Shown here: piece by piece, positions 5,676 to 15,600 of the stretch
Numbering within the stretch: position 1 is the stretch's first letter
Layout: the number at the start of each line of letters is the position of its first letter
Assembly: GCA_900767715.1 (NCBI GenBank)
Contig: CAAGAD010000004.1
Location: 1 to 46,052, forward strand
DNA from: Clostridia bacterium
GTDB lineage: Bacteria; Bacillota; Clostridia; Christensenellales; UBA1242
Direction of reading: 5' to 3'
Length of the DNA: 46,052 nt
Translations under genes and position numbers: made by a program
Notes under the pieces: model-generated
Databases searched by the model: none
Told to the model about the DNA's origin: nothing
Seen by the model: only the letters and a program-made list of their open reading frames with translations

Positions 5676-8633
5676 TTAGTCATTAAAATAGTCTTGTGAA
5701 TCATCTATACCCACAATATAATGCGGATAATTTGGTTTATAGGTAATTAAATTTTTATCAACCCCCCATGAACCACCCTTTAAGAAAATGCCAACATTAA
5801 CCAAATTACCCATTTTTTCAAATGCTTCTGTACTCGTAACGTTAAACATTCCTTTCTCCTTTGCGTATTGCAATATTTCATATAACATATATAAGCGTGT
5901 ATTGGGGCACGGCGTCCAATCACTCCAATTGTTAATACCTTTTTCCGTTGGTGGTTCTAAATAGTTATCCGGGTATTCGGTCGGATTGCGTGCCGGGTAA
6001 ACCCATTCATCGGGATATGTACCACCCTCGGACACTAACGAACCCGGCAATTTATTTAACCAACATGGACGATAAGCGTGCAATGCAAAAATTACCCAAC
6101 CTTTTTTACTTACTGCCTCATCAACTACTTTTTTCCATGATGCAAGCAATTCGGGTTTATAACTATTATCCGGGTCTTGCTCTCCTTTATAATTCGGTTG
6201 TTGTTCCATTGGCAAACGTACAACCGTAGTTGTTAATGGTGGTATATTTACTTGTGAAATATCTAAATTCCCAAACCCCCACGGGATATATTTATTTATC
6301 AATTTAACATTTGCATGGCTTGTTGTACCGCCCGGCGTTACCCAACATTTTGTTTTAAATCCTAATTGCGTGGCTATTTCTAACCATTTCCCCCATTGAT
6401 ACCAAATTGGGAACGTTGGATTATACATTATAATGCTATCCGTTTCGTAATTTTTGATATATGGTTTAATATATTCGGTGGGTACTTCAACCCATTCTTT
6501 ATTAGCATTAACCATATAGTTTTTGTTTTCAGAGGAAACGTAAACGCTTGTTGTGTTATTACTTGTTTCACCTGCATAGGTTGAATTTTCAAGAATTGTT
6601 ATTGCTAAATCACTATCTAAACTTTCAACTAAATAATTAACATATTCATAACGTGCCGTCATTGAATGCGCCATAATTTCCCAACCTCTTTCATCTTGTA
6701 ATTTCTTTGCAACTTCTCCATTTGCATTTAATTGCGGAACATTATTTGTTAAACCCGTGCGTTGACCCTCGGCGGCTAAATTCCCTCTTAATCCCAAACT
6801 TTGCAATAATGGATATAATGTTGTCAGATACCCCCCGCCATTCATCCACGAATTCGGCGACGACGTGGGTATATTCATGTCAATTGTATCATCATCATGC
6901 ACACAAAATATTGGTTCTCTATTAACTAAAGGATTACCCGGCATTACAAATTTACCTTTTTCAACTAATACGGCATTCTCAACTTGTGGTTGATAATATT
7001 TATTTTTATCAATTGCCGCCGCATTAGCCTTTGTTGTTAATTCAATCCCCCGTAAACGGATATTCAACGATTTTGAATTAAAATTAGGTATTTCAACACC
7101 GTTTTCAGTTATCAACATTATAATATTACCGTTTTCATCTTTTATTGCTTTTAATATTCCCGCAATATCTCTTATTTCCGAAACTTCATTTGAAAAACCG
7201 CCTTTATAAAATTCAACCGACCCGTCATTTTTTATATAACCTATAATTTTTTTTTCTTCATCTTTAATAATATGCAAGTAGGGCGGTATATCGTCAACCT
7301 CTTTATATACATCATCTAATCTATCTGATAATGTTTTTATTCTATTATTTGTTTCGGCTACATCCGTTGTTAAATCAAATATATCCCACGGCAACACATA
7401 TCCCAACGTTGGCGACCCAGTACAACGAATATAAACCGTATTGGCGGGAATATCTGCGGCGGGAATATTTACGGTTACAATTGCGTTTCCTGCCCATTCC
7501 GGGGTAAATGCAGAAATATATTTGTAATCCTTATCATAAAATGCACATAAAGCAACTAAAGGGGCGTTTTCGTTTATTTGTCCTCTAATTTGCAAATCAT
7601 CTTTCCCGGTTATGCGCAAAAAAGGTGTACAACGCCATCCCGTTGAAATTGTATTTACATTTCCATCTGTATTGCTAATATATCCAATTTCTCTAAACAA
7701 AGAACGTACCCCGTTTAATGGTACGCCAATTTCCGTGGCTACAAAATCATTGTCCGGGTCTGTGCGACGGAATACCGTTAAACGGTTTGTTACTTCAAAA
7801 TTTCCAAATCCTACATAAACGCCCGGTTCAGTCGCCAAATAGAATACATTCGCTTTGCCGGATACCGGAACCGTTGACGGAATAGCCCAACCACGATATA
7901 CGTAACTCCCATTTAGATACGTATTTATTTGAGAAATCACCGCATTAATATCTGCCTTTGTACTTAAATTAACCAATACGTTATATAAATCAAATGGTAT
8001 AACGTAATTATCGGTTACGGTTCTTAATCCCGAACAACGGATATAAACTGTATTTTCCGGGATTTGATTAGCGGGAATCGTATCGGTTCGGGTTCCATCT
8101 GCTGCCCCTCCGGGTTGCCATACTGATATAAATTTATAATCACTATCATAGAAAGCACAAAACGCCATCAAATTAGTAACGCCCTCATAGGCTTTAATTT
8201 GCAAATCTTTTGTTCTGTCAATTGGCAAAAATGGCGTATTCGTAAAATTTGACGACGGCGTATTGATATTGCCGTTGTCTTTACGAACATATCCAACCCC
8301 TAAAAACAAATTCGGCACACCATTTAAAGCGATACCGATATTTTGCGACTTCCAAACGCCCGTTTCGTTCGTAAATACAACCATTTCATTAACAATTGTT
8401 GTTCCGTCGAAATTGTTATAAACGCCACGGGTTCCGGCAATGTAAAAAACGTTTTGGTCGGGCGAACCCGGCACGGTGTCCGGCGTTGCAACCCCGGCAA
8501 ACGTTGAATCATTACCCACATTGCTAACAATCGTTGTTAGCGTGTTTTGCAGCAAATCGCCCGTTATCTCATTGTTCCCGTTCTGTTTGATAACGGCGGC
8601 AATTGCGGCTTTTAATTGTTCATAATTTCCCAT
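5676..8633 (-). CDS. Large tail fibre with duplicated modules and a polysaccharide-deacetylase-like C-domain
   Basis: A 985-residue protein. Residues about 45-202 and 245-405 are two diverged copies of one module (compare FCAFYDSDYKFIS with LCAFYDKDYKYIS, and ENTVYIRCSG with ANTVYIRCTG). Residues about 420-560 form a coiled/trimerising stalk. Residues about 570-940 resemble the NodB/CE4 polysaccharide deacetylase fold: FCVHDDDTID (Asp580-582), WEIMAHSMTAR (His656), WVTPGGTTS (766-769) and FALHAYRPCW (His852). The second His of the classic HxxxH zinc motif is not evident, so the fold may act as a hydrolase or have lost zinc. A role in trimming capsule or O-antigen during adsorption is inferred. 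Confidence 0.8.
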   Translation of the reverse strand: MGNYEQLKAAIAAVIKQNGNNEITGDLLQNTLTTIVSNVGNDSTFAGVATPDTVPGSPDQNVFYIAGTRGVYNNFDGTTIVNEMVVFTNETGVWKSQNIGIALNGVPNLFLGVGYVRKDNGNINTPSSNFTNTPFLPIDRTKDLQIKAYEGVTNLMAFCAFYDSDYKFISVWQPGGAADGTRTDTIPANQIPENTVYIRCSGLRTVTDNYVIPFDLYNVLVNLSTKADINAVISQINTYLNGSYVYRGWAIPSTVPVSGKANVFYLATEPGVYVGFGNFEVTNRLTVFRRTDPDNDFVATEIGVPLNGVRSLFREIGYISNTDGNVNTISTGWRCTPFLRITGKDDLQIRGQINENAPLVALCAFYDKDYKYISAFTPEWAGNAIVTVNIPAADIPANTVYIRCTGSPTLGYVLPWDIFDLTTDVAETNNRIKTLSDRLDDVYKEVDDIPPYLHIIKDEEKKIIGYIKNDGSVEFYKGGFSNEVSEIRDIAGILKAIKDENGNIIMLITENGVEIPNFNSKSLNIRLRGIELTTKANAAAIDKNKYYQPQVENAVLVEKGKFVMPGNPLVNREPIFCVHDDDTIDMNIPTSSPNSWMNGGGYLTTLYPLLQSLGLRGNLAAEGQRTGLTNNVPQLNANGEVAKKLQDERGWEIMAHSMTARYEYVNYLVESLDSDLAITILENSTYAGETSNNTTSVYVSSENKNYMVNANKEWVEVPTEYIKPYIKNYETDSIIMYNPTFPIWYQWGKWLEIATQLGFKTKCWVTPGGTTSHANVKLINKYIPWGFGNLDISQVNIPPLTTTVVRLPMEQQPNYKGEQDPDNSYKPELLASWKKVVDEAVSKKGWVIFALHAYRPCWLNKLPGSLVSEGGTYPDEWVYPARNPTEYPDNYLEPPTEKGINNWSDWTPCPNTRLYMLYEILQYAKEKGMFNVTSTEAFEKMGNLVNVGIFLKGGSWGVDKNLITYKPNYPHYIVGIDDSQDYFND

Positions 8634-8644
8634 ACTTAAATAAA

Positions 8645-9514
8645 TTACTGATTGTTGAAATCATTATTGAAATCGTTATTGAAATCTCCATTTGTTCCCG
8701 ACGGGATAACCCCCCGTCCGATTTTCTTAACAACCGTTGCGCATTCAAATTCACATTCAACGGATGCTAAATTGCCTTGTGTTTGCCATTTTGGGGTAAT
8801 TAAAAACGTATCGCAATCGTATTTCCTACCTTGACTATATACCGTAACAAAATCACTCATGCGGATTAACCGCATTACATCGCAAAGGTATTCGGGGGCT
8901 AAAAAGATAAACCGAAACGTTTTTTCCGATATTTGTTTTTCCGGGAAAAAATACCCGTCCCGTTCTTCGCCCTCTTCCTCAAATTTATATTCCGGTTTCC
9001 CCAATTCGGCACAAACATAAACCCGGTTTTTAAATTGCGCAACGTCGTACACTATTTGCCCGCCGTCGACCTCCATGTTTTCGGCGTCGCTCCATTCAAT
9101 GCACAAATAACCGTCCATTCCATTAACCCACGTAAATACGTCCGAATAATAAGTTTTAACGCCGTCATTTATCGCAATCATATATCGCCCCTCGGTTGCT
9201 ACATCTAAAGCCATTAATAAATTACCGGGGTATAATATAACATCATAACCGTATGATTGATAACGAACAATTTGCAATCCGGTTTCTTTCATCGGTTGGG
9301 TTATGTCTGCAATCCTTTTTGTCATTTTGTAATTGTACAATCGAACCCATGCAATTTGGTTGCTCCGGGTCGGTCGTATAATTTGAAAAGGCAATATCTT
9401 ATTCAACGGCGTAAACAACGGGTAAACGTCGCCATACGCATACGATTTTTTATAATCTTGGTATTGTACGCCCTCGTAAAACGGCAATACGGACAAATTA
9501 TTATTCGGTGTCAT
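8645..9514 (-). CDS. Tail protein downstream of the tail-tip protein
   Basis: A 289-residue protein, beta-rich and with many aromatics, ending in a short tandem repeat (three NDFNN-type units, 15-nt periodicity at 8650-8690). No enzyme motif is visible. It lies between the 835-residue tail-tip candidate, whose 3' end it overlaps by 14 bp, and the large fibre. Position suggests a baseplate or fibre-attachment protein of a siphovirus-like tail. The family is not recognised. Confidence 0.7.
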   Translation of the reverse strand: MTPNNNLSVLPFYEGVQYQDYKKSYAYGDVYPLFTPLNKILPFQIIRPTRSNQIAWVRLYNYKMTKRIADITQPMKETGLQIVRYQSYGYDVILYPGNLLMALDVATEGRYMIAINDGVKTYYSDVFTWVNGMDGYLCIEWSDAENMEVDGGQIVYDVAQFKNRVYVCAELGKPEYKFEEEGEERDGYFFPEKQISEKTFRFIFLAPEYLCDVMRLIRMSDFVTVYSQGRKYDCDTFLITPKWQTQGNLASVECEFECATVVKKIGRGVIPSGTNGDFNNDFNNDFNNQ

Positions 9515-12008
9515 ACTTCAAAGTTGTTTTAATTAAACGACTATGCAAATTTACGCTTAATTTATCAACTTGACCGTTACCGATATAGGTTTTTATTAGT
9601 TGCATCGGGTTTGGGTCGTCGATTGCCGGAAAACTAAACGTTTGTTTCTTCTTTCTCTCAATACCGTATGCGTAAACCTCGGAACCGTTGATTGATACAC
9701 GACGGGCGGGTAAATCATACATCCAATACGGGGATTGCAAATTGATAAATGCCAAATATCCATTTTGCAAAAAGTATTCGACCCCGTTAATGGTTTGCCG
9801 TGTAAATGGCAATATCCATTGCGTCCCGGTTTGAGGCGGAACGGCGGCAAACAAGGCGAACCCGTCCGAACTCATGTTGCCGGGGTTTAATAACATCATA
9901 TCAATGTCGGACGTGAAATTTGATATATTAATTTCCTCAATCTTTCCGGGCGTTACATACTTACTAATTACCTGTATCGGCAAACCCTCAAACGGCGTTG
10001 TTACGTCGTCCATCCATTCAAATTGGTATCGTTCCGCCAAATCAACCTTATCAAACGAATATTCGGACGTGTTGAACGCCCACGGTTTCCCATTACGTAA
10101 ATTTATTTCCTGTGTTAAATCATGGCTTACCATAACGCCGCCGGAATAAGAACCACCATTGCGGAAATATTGGATATGTTCGATTTTAAATTTGCCGTCC
10201 TCAATGAACCAATAACATTTGAAACAATCCCGTAACATATTAGTAAATTGTTGTAATGTCGTCGGGGCTTTTTGTGCGGGTTGCTGATATTCCCCGTTTA
10301 TGATATTGGTTTTCTGTGATACAAGTAACCGGAAATTTAACCCGGATATTGGATTATTTCCGCCGTATAAAAATTGGCTATATTCCGCCGTTGCTGCGTG
10401 TGTTATATCCGGGGCAATCTGCTTCAGCAAAACAGATATACAGGATGCAACCGGGAACGCATCCCGTAACGTGTACGCCTTTCGTGCTTTTTCCTCTAAT
10501 ATCCAATCCATCAAATAAAAGCCAAACCATAACGACGCATAACGCCATGTTGACCGGGCAATTGGATAAAACGTTTGTCCGTATATGGAATAAGGGGGCG
10601 CAAAATACTTTCCGTTGTCCGCTAATCCCCACTCTGTAGGGGTGTCTGAAAAATTGTTTGAAATAAACGCCACGTCGATTGCGTAACCAATCGCACGCCT
10701 ATAATTACGGTTATTATCAACTATATCGTCGGCGGGCAATGGATCTGTATTTAGGTCGTCGATTTTCTCCACATCGCACAAATACCGGGCATATATATTA
10801 TAACTTTTCATATCTGCGTGCATTGTCCCGGTTGCCCCGGAACCCTCAACGGCGGTTAAATCAAACTCCAACGTATCAAACGGTTCTTGTGTTACCTTTT
10901 GATAACGAAACATTGCCACGTTGTCCGATTGTCGGCGTATTTCAACTAAAGCAATACCAAACGGCAAACCGCCGCTTATTCGTTGTTGTGAAATATAGAT
11001 ATAATAATTAACGTTCAATTCCGGGTATAATTTCCCCTCGAATGTGTCCGCACTTGCACCCGTCGCCATTCGTCCCGTATATAACCCGGATATTACCGCC
11101 GGGGAACCGTTGGACGTAATTTGTATTTCTTTCAATATATTACACAAAGCAAAATGATAGGTTTGTACTAATGCGCTTTGGTCGGTCGTGGCGTTTGCGT
11201 CTTGTTCCCAATTCGTACCGCCCAAAAAACAAGAAACAATACTATCTCCCGGAACATATATTTGTATCAACGGACGTTTATTTATGGTTATACGTTGAAT
11301 TGACGGGGCTAATGTTATTAAATTATATTCCTTTTCCAATCCCGCCAAAACTTCGTTATAATCGTCTATTACATCGGGTTGTACGGTAACTTTTTTGTCA
11401 TAATCTATAAACGTACAATCAGTTTTCATAAACTTACCCGAAAAATAAGGAACCCACGTTTTACCGCCGTCGTTACTTTTATCAATTCCGTAAAAAAACT
11501 CATAATCAAATGGACGTGTATTAATAAAATCGTAATCGTCCCGGATAAAAGATATTTTGCCGGATAATTTAGGACGATAAAACCGTTGGTTGGTTTCTAA
11601 TTCATACTCTTTCGCCAAATCATCCTTATATACCGGGGTTGCTTTACGCCCAAAAACTAAATTTTGGGCGGTTTCCGTTCCTAAACGTATATAGGCGGTT
11701 CCGTCATTGTATCGTGTTTTATAAACAACAAAGCGCAAATAATATGCGTTGCTTGGAATATTGACGGAACCCGTTGTTACATTAATAAAACTACTTATAA
11801 AGTTTTTATTGCTATCATAAAATACACCTCGTTCAATACTTGTACTAATGTATAAAACACGTGGGTAAACATTACTAACAGAAACATAGGTACTATAATA
11901 GCGATTTTGCACCGCCTCCCCGGACGTAATCAAAGCCCCCGTATTAGCGTTTATAATTCCGGTTTTTAAAAACACATCGGCAAATGAATGTCTATAAATT
12001 GGGTTCAT
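9501..12008 (-). CDS. Tail-tip / baseplate protein
   Basis: An 835-residue protein starting one base after the tape measure stop (TGA at 12010), where siphoviruses carry the distal tail and tail-associated proteins. The first ~115 residues hold a module similar to the ones in the large fibre (VFYDSNKNFISSF and IPSNAYYLRFVVYK). The remainder (about 150-830) looks like a structural baseplate protein with repeated beta segments and no visible peptidase motif. The sharing of the N-terminal module with the fibre suggests carbohydrate contact or fibre docking. Confidence 0.72.
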   Translation of the reverse strand: MNPIYRHSFADVFLKTGIINANTGALITSGEAVQNRYYSTYVSVSNVYPRVLYISTSIERGVFYDSNKNFISSFINVTTGSVNIPSNAYYLRFVVYKTRYNDGTAYIRLGTETAQNLVFGRKATPVYKDDLAKEYELETNQRFYRPKLSGKISFIRDDYDFINTRPFDYEFFYGIDKSNDGGKTWVPYFSGKFMKTDCTFIDYDKKVTVQPDVIDDYNEVLAGLEKEYNLITLAPSIQRITINKRPLIQIYVPGDSIVSCFLGGTNWEQDANATTDQSALVQTYHFALCNILKEIQITSNGSPAVISGLYTGRMATGASADTFEGKLYPELNVNYYIYISQQRISGGLPFGIALVEIRRQSDNVAMFRYQKVTQEPFDTLEFDLTAVEGSGATGTMHADMKSYNIYARYLCDVEKIDDLNTDPLPADDIVDNNRNYRRAIGYAIDVAFISNNFSDTPTEWGLADNGKYFAPPYSIYGQTFYPIARSTWRYASLWFGFYLMDWILEEKARKAYTLRDAFPVASCISVLLKQIAPDITHAATAEYSQFLYGGNNPISGLNFRLLVSQKTNIINGEYQQPAQKAPTTLQQFTNMLRDCFKCYWFIEDGKFKIEHIQYFRNGGSYSGGVMVSHDLTQEINLRNGKPWAFNTSEYSFDKVDLAERYQFEWMDDVTTPFEGLPIQVISKYVTPGKIEEINISNFTSDIDMMLLNPGNMSSDGFALFAAVPPQTGTQWILPFTRQTINGVEYFLQNGYLAFINLQSPYWMYDLPARRVSINGSEVYAYGIERKKKQTFSFPAIDDPNPMQLIKTYIGNGQVDKLSVNLHSRLIKTTLKYDTE

Positions 12009-12009
12009 A

Positions 12010-15000
12010 TCATTTTTTAATTTTACGTGTCAAATTCTTGTAAATCTCAATAACATTGCCGTTGCCATCGACGTAACGACGACGGCGGTTTTGTTCCTTA
12101 ATCTCCCTTACATCGTCTTTCAAATCCCGCAAATCCGGTACGTTATTTTGCTGAACCGTTACATTAACGCCGTCGGTATTGTAGGCATTAAGGTACTTTT
12201 GGGGGAATGTTCCCCGGTTCAAACTATTTATTACGTCCGGGATTAAACGACGGAAACGGCGGGAATTACGCTTATTGATAACGGCGAAAAATTCCCCGCC
12301 CTCGGCACGCCTCCGGGTTCCGTCCGGCTTGGTTCCTAAATCCACATCGTCCCCGGATTGGTGGGAACCGCCCGCCAATAATTCAACGGTTCCGTCGCCG
12401 TAACTTTCCGAACCCCCGGCGTTGGCTGATTTGGATAATTGGGCGGCTTTGATTTTAGAGGCGGCAAAGGAACCCCACATTATAGCAATAGCCGGGATTG
12501 CAAACGGGAACCCCAATTGCGACCAAATCAAAGCGGACGCCGTTACAAGGTTTCCAATTTGTTGTATCGTTTGTATTGCCGCCTGTGCTTTCTGTGCCTT
12601 TTGTTGCTCCTTTAGGGCTTTTTCTTGGTTCTTTTTCGCAACGTCCAATTCCTTTTGAGCCATTGCAACGTTATTGGCGTAACCTTTCGCCCGTGCCTCT
12701 AATTCCGCATCTAATCGGCGTTGGCTTGCGTCAACCTCTTTGTCGGCAGCTGAAACGGCGGTGTCGGCGGCTTGTACCTTTGCATCCAAAAAACTATTTA
12801 ATTGCTCAATGGCAAAGGAAACGGACGTACTTATTGCCTCCTTTTGGTCGTCGTCCAAATTCAACCCAAACAAACCGTAAATATCGTTGCCCCTTTCGTC
12901 CCCTTTGCTCTTTTCAATCTCTTGGTCGATTTTGGCAATAGTATTTTCGATTGTCTTAACCTCTTGTTCCGTCATTTTGACCCCGGCGGTTTTGTTCAAC
13001 TCCAAAATCTTTTGCAACCGTTTTTTCTCTTGGTCTAACCGGAACCGGGTTTTGCGTTCCTCACTGTTACGCAACAAATCAAATTCGGACGCATCCAACG
13101 CCTGTTGTTGGTCGAACAAAAGCAACGCCCGTTCTTGGTTTAATGCGGTCGTTTGTTTCAATACCTCGGCGTCGTATTTGGCGTTTATATCCGCCTCATT
13201 TTGGCGGACGTCCTCGGCTAACTGCCTGTTTTGTGCCAATTCAATTGCCCGTTGTTGTTGTAACAATTGGATACGCAAATTTATTTCTTCCTGCGAACCC
13301 TCACGGGCGGCGTCTAATTGTAATTGCGTCCGATCGGCTGCGGCTTGCATTTGGTCTATTGTAATTTGGTCGTTCAATTCGCCCAAACTCTTTGCGTATT
13401 GTTGTTGCAAAAGTAATTGTTGGTTAAGCAATTCGGCAACCTGCGTTTCAGTTAATCCCCGCTCGGTTTCTAACCGGGTGTTAATGTCTTGAATTTGCCG
13501 TTCATACTCAACCCGCAATTGTTCCCGTTGCTTTTCCGCACCCTCTGCCATTAACGCAATTTGGGCGTCCTGCGTTGTCCGTTGTGCGGATAATTCCGCC
13601 GCCCGTTGTTGGTTGGCAATATCTACCATGTCAACCGCCAATTGTTCCCGTAATAAAACAATTTGGTCGTTTAACGCTTTACGTGCCTTAACCGTTAAAT
13701 TGGTTTCCGTCCTCAACTGCAATTGTATATCAACAATCGCACGGGCGTTGGCGGCTTGGCGTTGCGCCCGTTGTTGGTCGAACGTGTTTTTAATTAAGGC
13801 AATCCGGGCGTCTTCGGCTTTCCGTAATATGTCGGTTTCGGCTTTGGCGGCGTCCCGGTTTTCTTGTAATCGTTGGGCGGCTAATATCTTTCTTTCGGCG
13901 TCCAAATCCGCCCCCTCGGTTTTCAGATTAACGGCAATGTCAACCGCCCGCCCGGTATTATCTATTTGACCCTGCACGGCGTCAATCGCTTCATCAACCT
14001 TGACTTTATCAATTTTGCCGTCTAAATCAACATCAATATAAACTTTCTTATCTCCACGGGCTTTGGCGTTATTGAGTTGTACCAACATATCGTTTAGTTG
14101 TTTCAACTTTGCCCGGTTCGCTTCCAAATCGTCTAATTCTTGACCGTAAAAACCAACACTTTTATTGTGCGCCTTTGTGCGCTCGGCTAATATTTCATCT
14201 TCAATCTTTCGGGTTTCAGACAATGAAGCGTTGCGGGCTTTAGCAACGTTTAATTCCCGGTTCAAATGGGCGACACGTTCGTTGCTAACCCGGTTCATTT
14301 CGGTTGCCTCGGTTTCCAAATAATCCAACCAAACCTTTTGCGCCTCGTTAAGTTTTTGTTGGTTCTTTGCAGATTTATCAGTATTAGAGGCAAACAGAAC
14401 TAAAGCCCCCACAACCGTAACCAATGCCAATGCCAAAAGTACATACGGATTTGCGGCGGCAATAAGATTGAAAGCCTTTTGCGCCACGGTCGCCGCTAAC
14501 GTCGCCTTTGTTCCCTGTATGGTAACAAGGCGGTTATAAACTTGCGCTTTGCTCAACGCCGCCATTTGTAGCCGGGAAATACCCAACATGATTGCGGATT
14601 GTTTTTGTACGGCGTTTTGTATGGCTTGAACCCCGGTTGTAATGGCTATTGCCGCCTGCAACTTCTTTTGTGCTTCCTGTACTTCCTCACTTTCAGACCC
14701 GAACAACTCCATTGCCCCGGTAAATGCAGCGAACCCACCAGACGCACCCGCCGCAAAACTCAATACCGCATCCAAATTGGACGTATCGGACGCCATGCGG
14801 GTAATCTCGGCGGTTGCATCCTTGACCGCATCCCGTAATATTGCGGTTTCTTTGCTCAATTGCTGATATTCGGCGGTTCCTTGTTTGCCCTCCAATCGTA
14901 ACAATGCTAATTGTTTCGTTTGGTTCTCTATTTGGGTCGTCAAACCTTTGGCGGCATCGGAATAGTTACCTACGTTTAACGACGTTTTCCCGGTCGCTTC

Positions 15001-15504
15001 CTGCAACCGTTTCATTTCCTCGTAAATCGCTTTTGTTTCGGCAACCAATTTGCGCCCCTCCTCGGTCGCCTCCCTTTCCTCAACCGTCATATTATTGAGG
15101 TATATTTTATTGATTGAGTATTGAGCGGACAAACGATTATATGAACCCTCGGCCGATTGGTTCAACCGGGTTGTCAACTTGTTTAATTCGTTCGCCTCTT
15201 TTTGCGCTTGCTTCAATTCCGCCAACCGTTTTGCGTTCTCGCTTTCCGCAAACGCCAAATCCTTTGCCGCCCGTGTCAATTTGTCGGTATCGGCGGACGC
15301 CCCCCGGATTGTTTTACGTCCGTTTTCGGTCGCCCCGCTTACGCCCTCCAATGCAGCCTTAACCGTTATCGCTTCACTCTTTATATTTTTTAGAGTGTTC
15401 ATATAGGCGTCGGAAAGTTGGTCTAACTGATTAATCAACTTTGTAATCGAATCGTCCGGGCTTACAAGGTCGCTATATTTTATAGGGTTGTTATTATCTG
15501 CCAT
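12010..15504 (-). CDS. Tail tape measure protein
   Basis: A 1164-residue protein, one of the longest genes, with long Ala/Gln/Lys/Glu-rich coiled coils. Central hydrophobic segments include about residues 245-265 (AVLSFAAGASGGFAAFTGAM) and about 350-375 (NPYVLLALALVTVVGALVLF). A Gly-rich patch (AGGSESYGDGTVELLAGGSH) and AEGGEFFAVINKRNSRRFRRL near the C-terminus are typical of tape measures of Bacteroidota siphophages. It sets tail length and may contribute to DNA passage through the envelope. At about 1.5 angstrom per residue the tail would be roughly 170 nm, an inference from length only. Confidence 0.93.
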   Translation of the reverse strand: MADNNNPIKYSDLVSPDDSITKLINQLDQLSDAYMNTLKNIKSEAITVKAALEGVSGATENGRKTIRGASADTDKLTRAAKDLAFAESENAKRLAELKQAQKEANELNKLTTRLNQSAEGSYNRLSAQYSINKIYLNNMTVEEREATEEGRKLVAETKAIYEEMKRLQEATGKTSLNVGNYSDAAKGLTTQIENQTKQLALLRLEGKQGTAEYQQLSKETAILRDAVKDATAEITRMASDTSNLDAVLSFAAGASGGFAAFTGAMELFGSESEEVQEAQKKLQAAIAITTGVQAIQNAVQKQSAIMLGISRLQMAALSKAQVYNRLVTIQGTKATLAATVAQKAFNLIAAANPYVLLALALVTVVGALVLFASNTDKSAKNQQKLNEAQKVWLDYLETEATEMNRVSNERVAHLNRELNVAKARNASLSETRKIEDEILAERTKAHNKSVGFYGQELDDLEANRAKLKQLNDMLVQLNNAKARGDKKVYIDVDLDGKIDKVKVDEAIDAVQGQIDNTGRAVDIAVNLKTEGADLDAERKILAAQRLQENRDAAKAETDILRKAEDARIALIKNTFDQQRAQRQAANARAIVDIQLQLRTETNLTVKARKALNDQIVLLREQLAVDMVDIANQQRAAELSAQRTTQDAQIALMAEGAEKQREQLRVEYERQIQDINTRLETERGLTETQVAELLNQQLLLQQQYAKSLGELNDQITIDQMQAAADRTQLQLDAAREGSQEEINLRIQLLQQQRAIELAQNRQLAEDVRQNEADINAKYDAEVLKQTTALNQERALLLFDQQQALDASEFDLLRNSEERKTRFRLDQEKKRLQKILELNKTAGVKMTEQEVKTIENTIAKIDQEIEKSKGDERGNDIYGLFGLNLDDDQKEAISTSVSFAIEQLNSFLDAKVQAADTAVSAADKEVDASQRRLDAELEARAKGYANNVAMAQKELDVAKKNQEKALKEQQKAQKAQAAIQTIQQIGNLVTASALIWSQLGFPFAIPAIAIMWGSFAASKIKAAQLSKSANAGGSESYGDGTVELLAGGSHQSGDDVDLGTKPDGTRRRAEGGEFFAVINKRNSRRFRRLIPDVINSLNRGTFPQKYLNAYNTDGVNVTVQQNNVPDLRDLKDDVREIKEQNRRRRYVDGNGNVIEIYKNLTRKIKK

Positions 15505-15600
15505 ATTTAACGTTATTTGCGGGCAATTTGCCCCGTATTAAATTATCTTTTCTTTTCCATGTAGTTAATCAACCAAAGAAAAACAACGCCGCAAATCGTC

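Noticed and set aside
4671..8633. Diversity-generating retroelement target in fibre genes
   Set aside because: No reverse transcriptase gene or template repeat is visible in the window.
12887..13492. 201-codon plus-strand open frame inside the tape measure gene
   Set aside because: Antisense shadow of a coiled-coil gene, Cys/Ser-rich translation with no domain.
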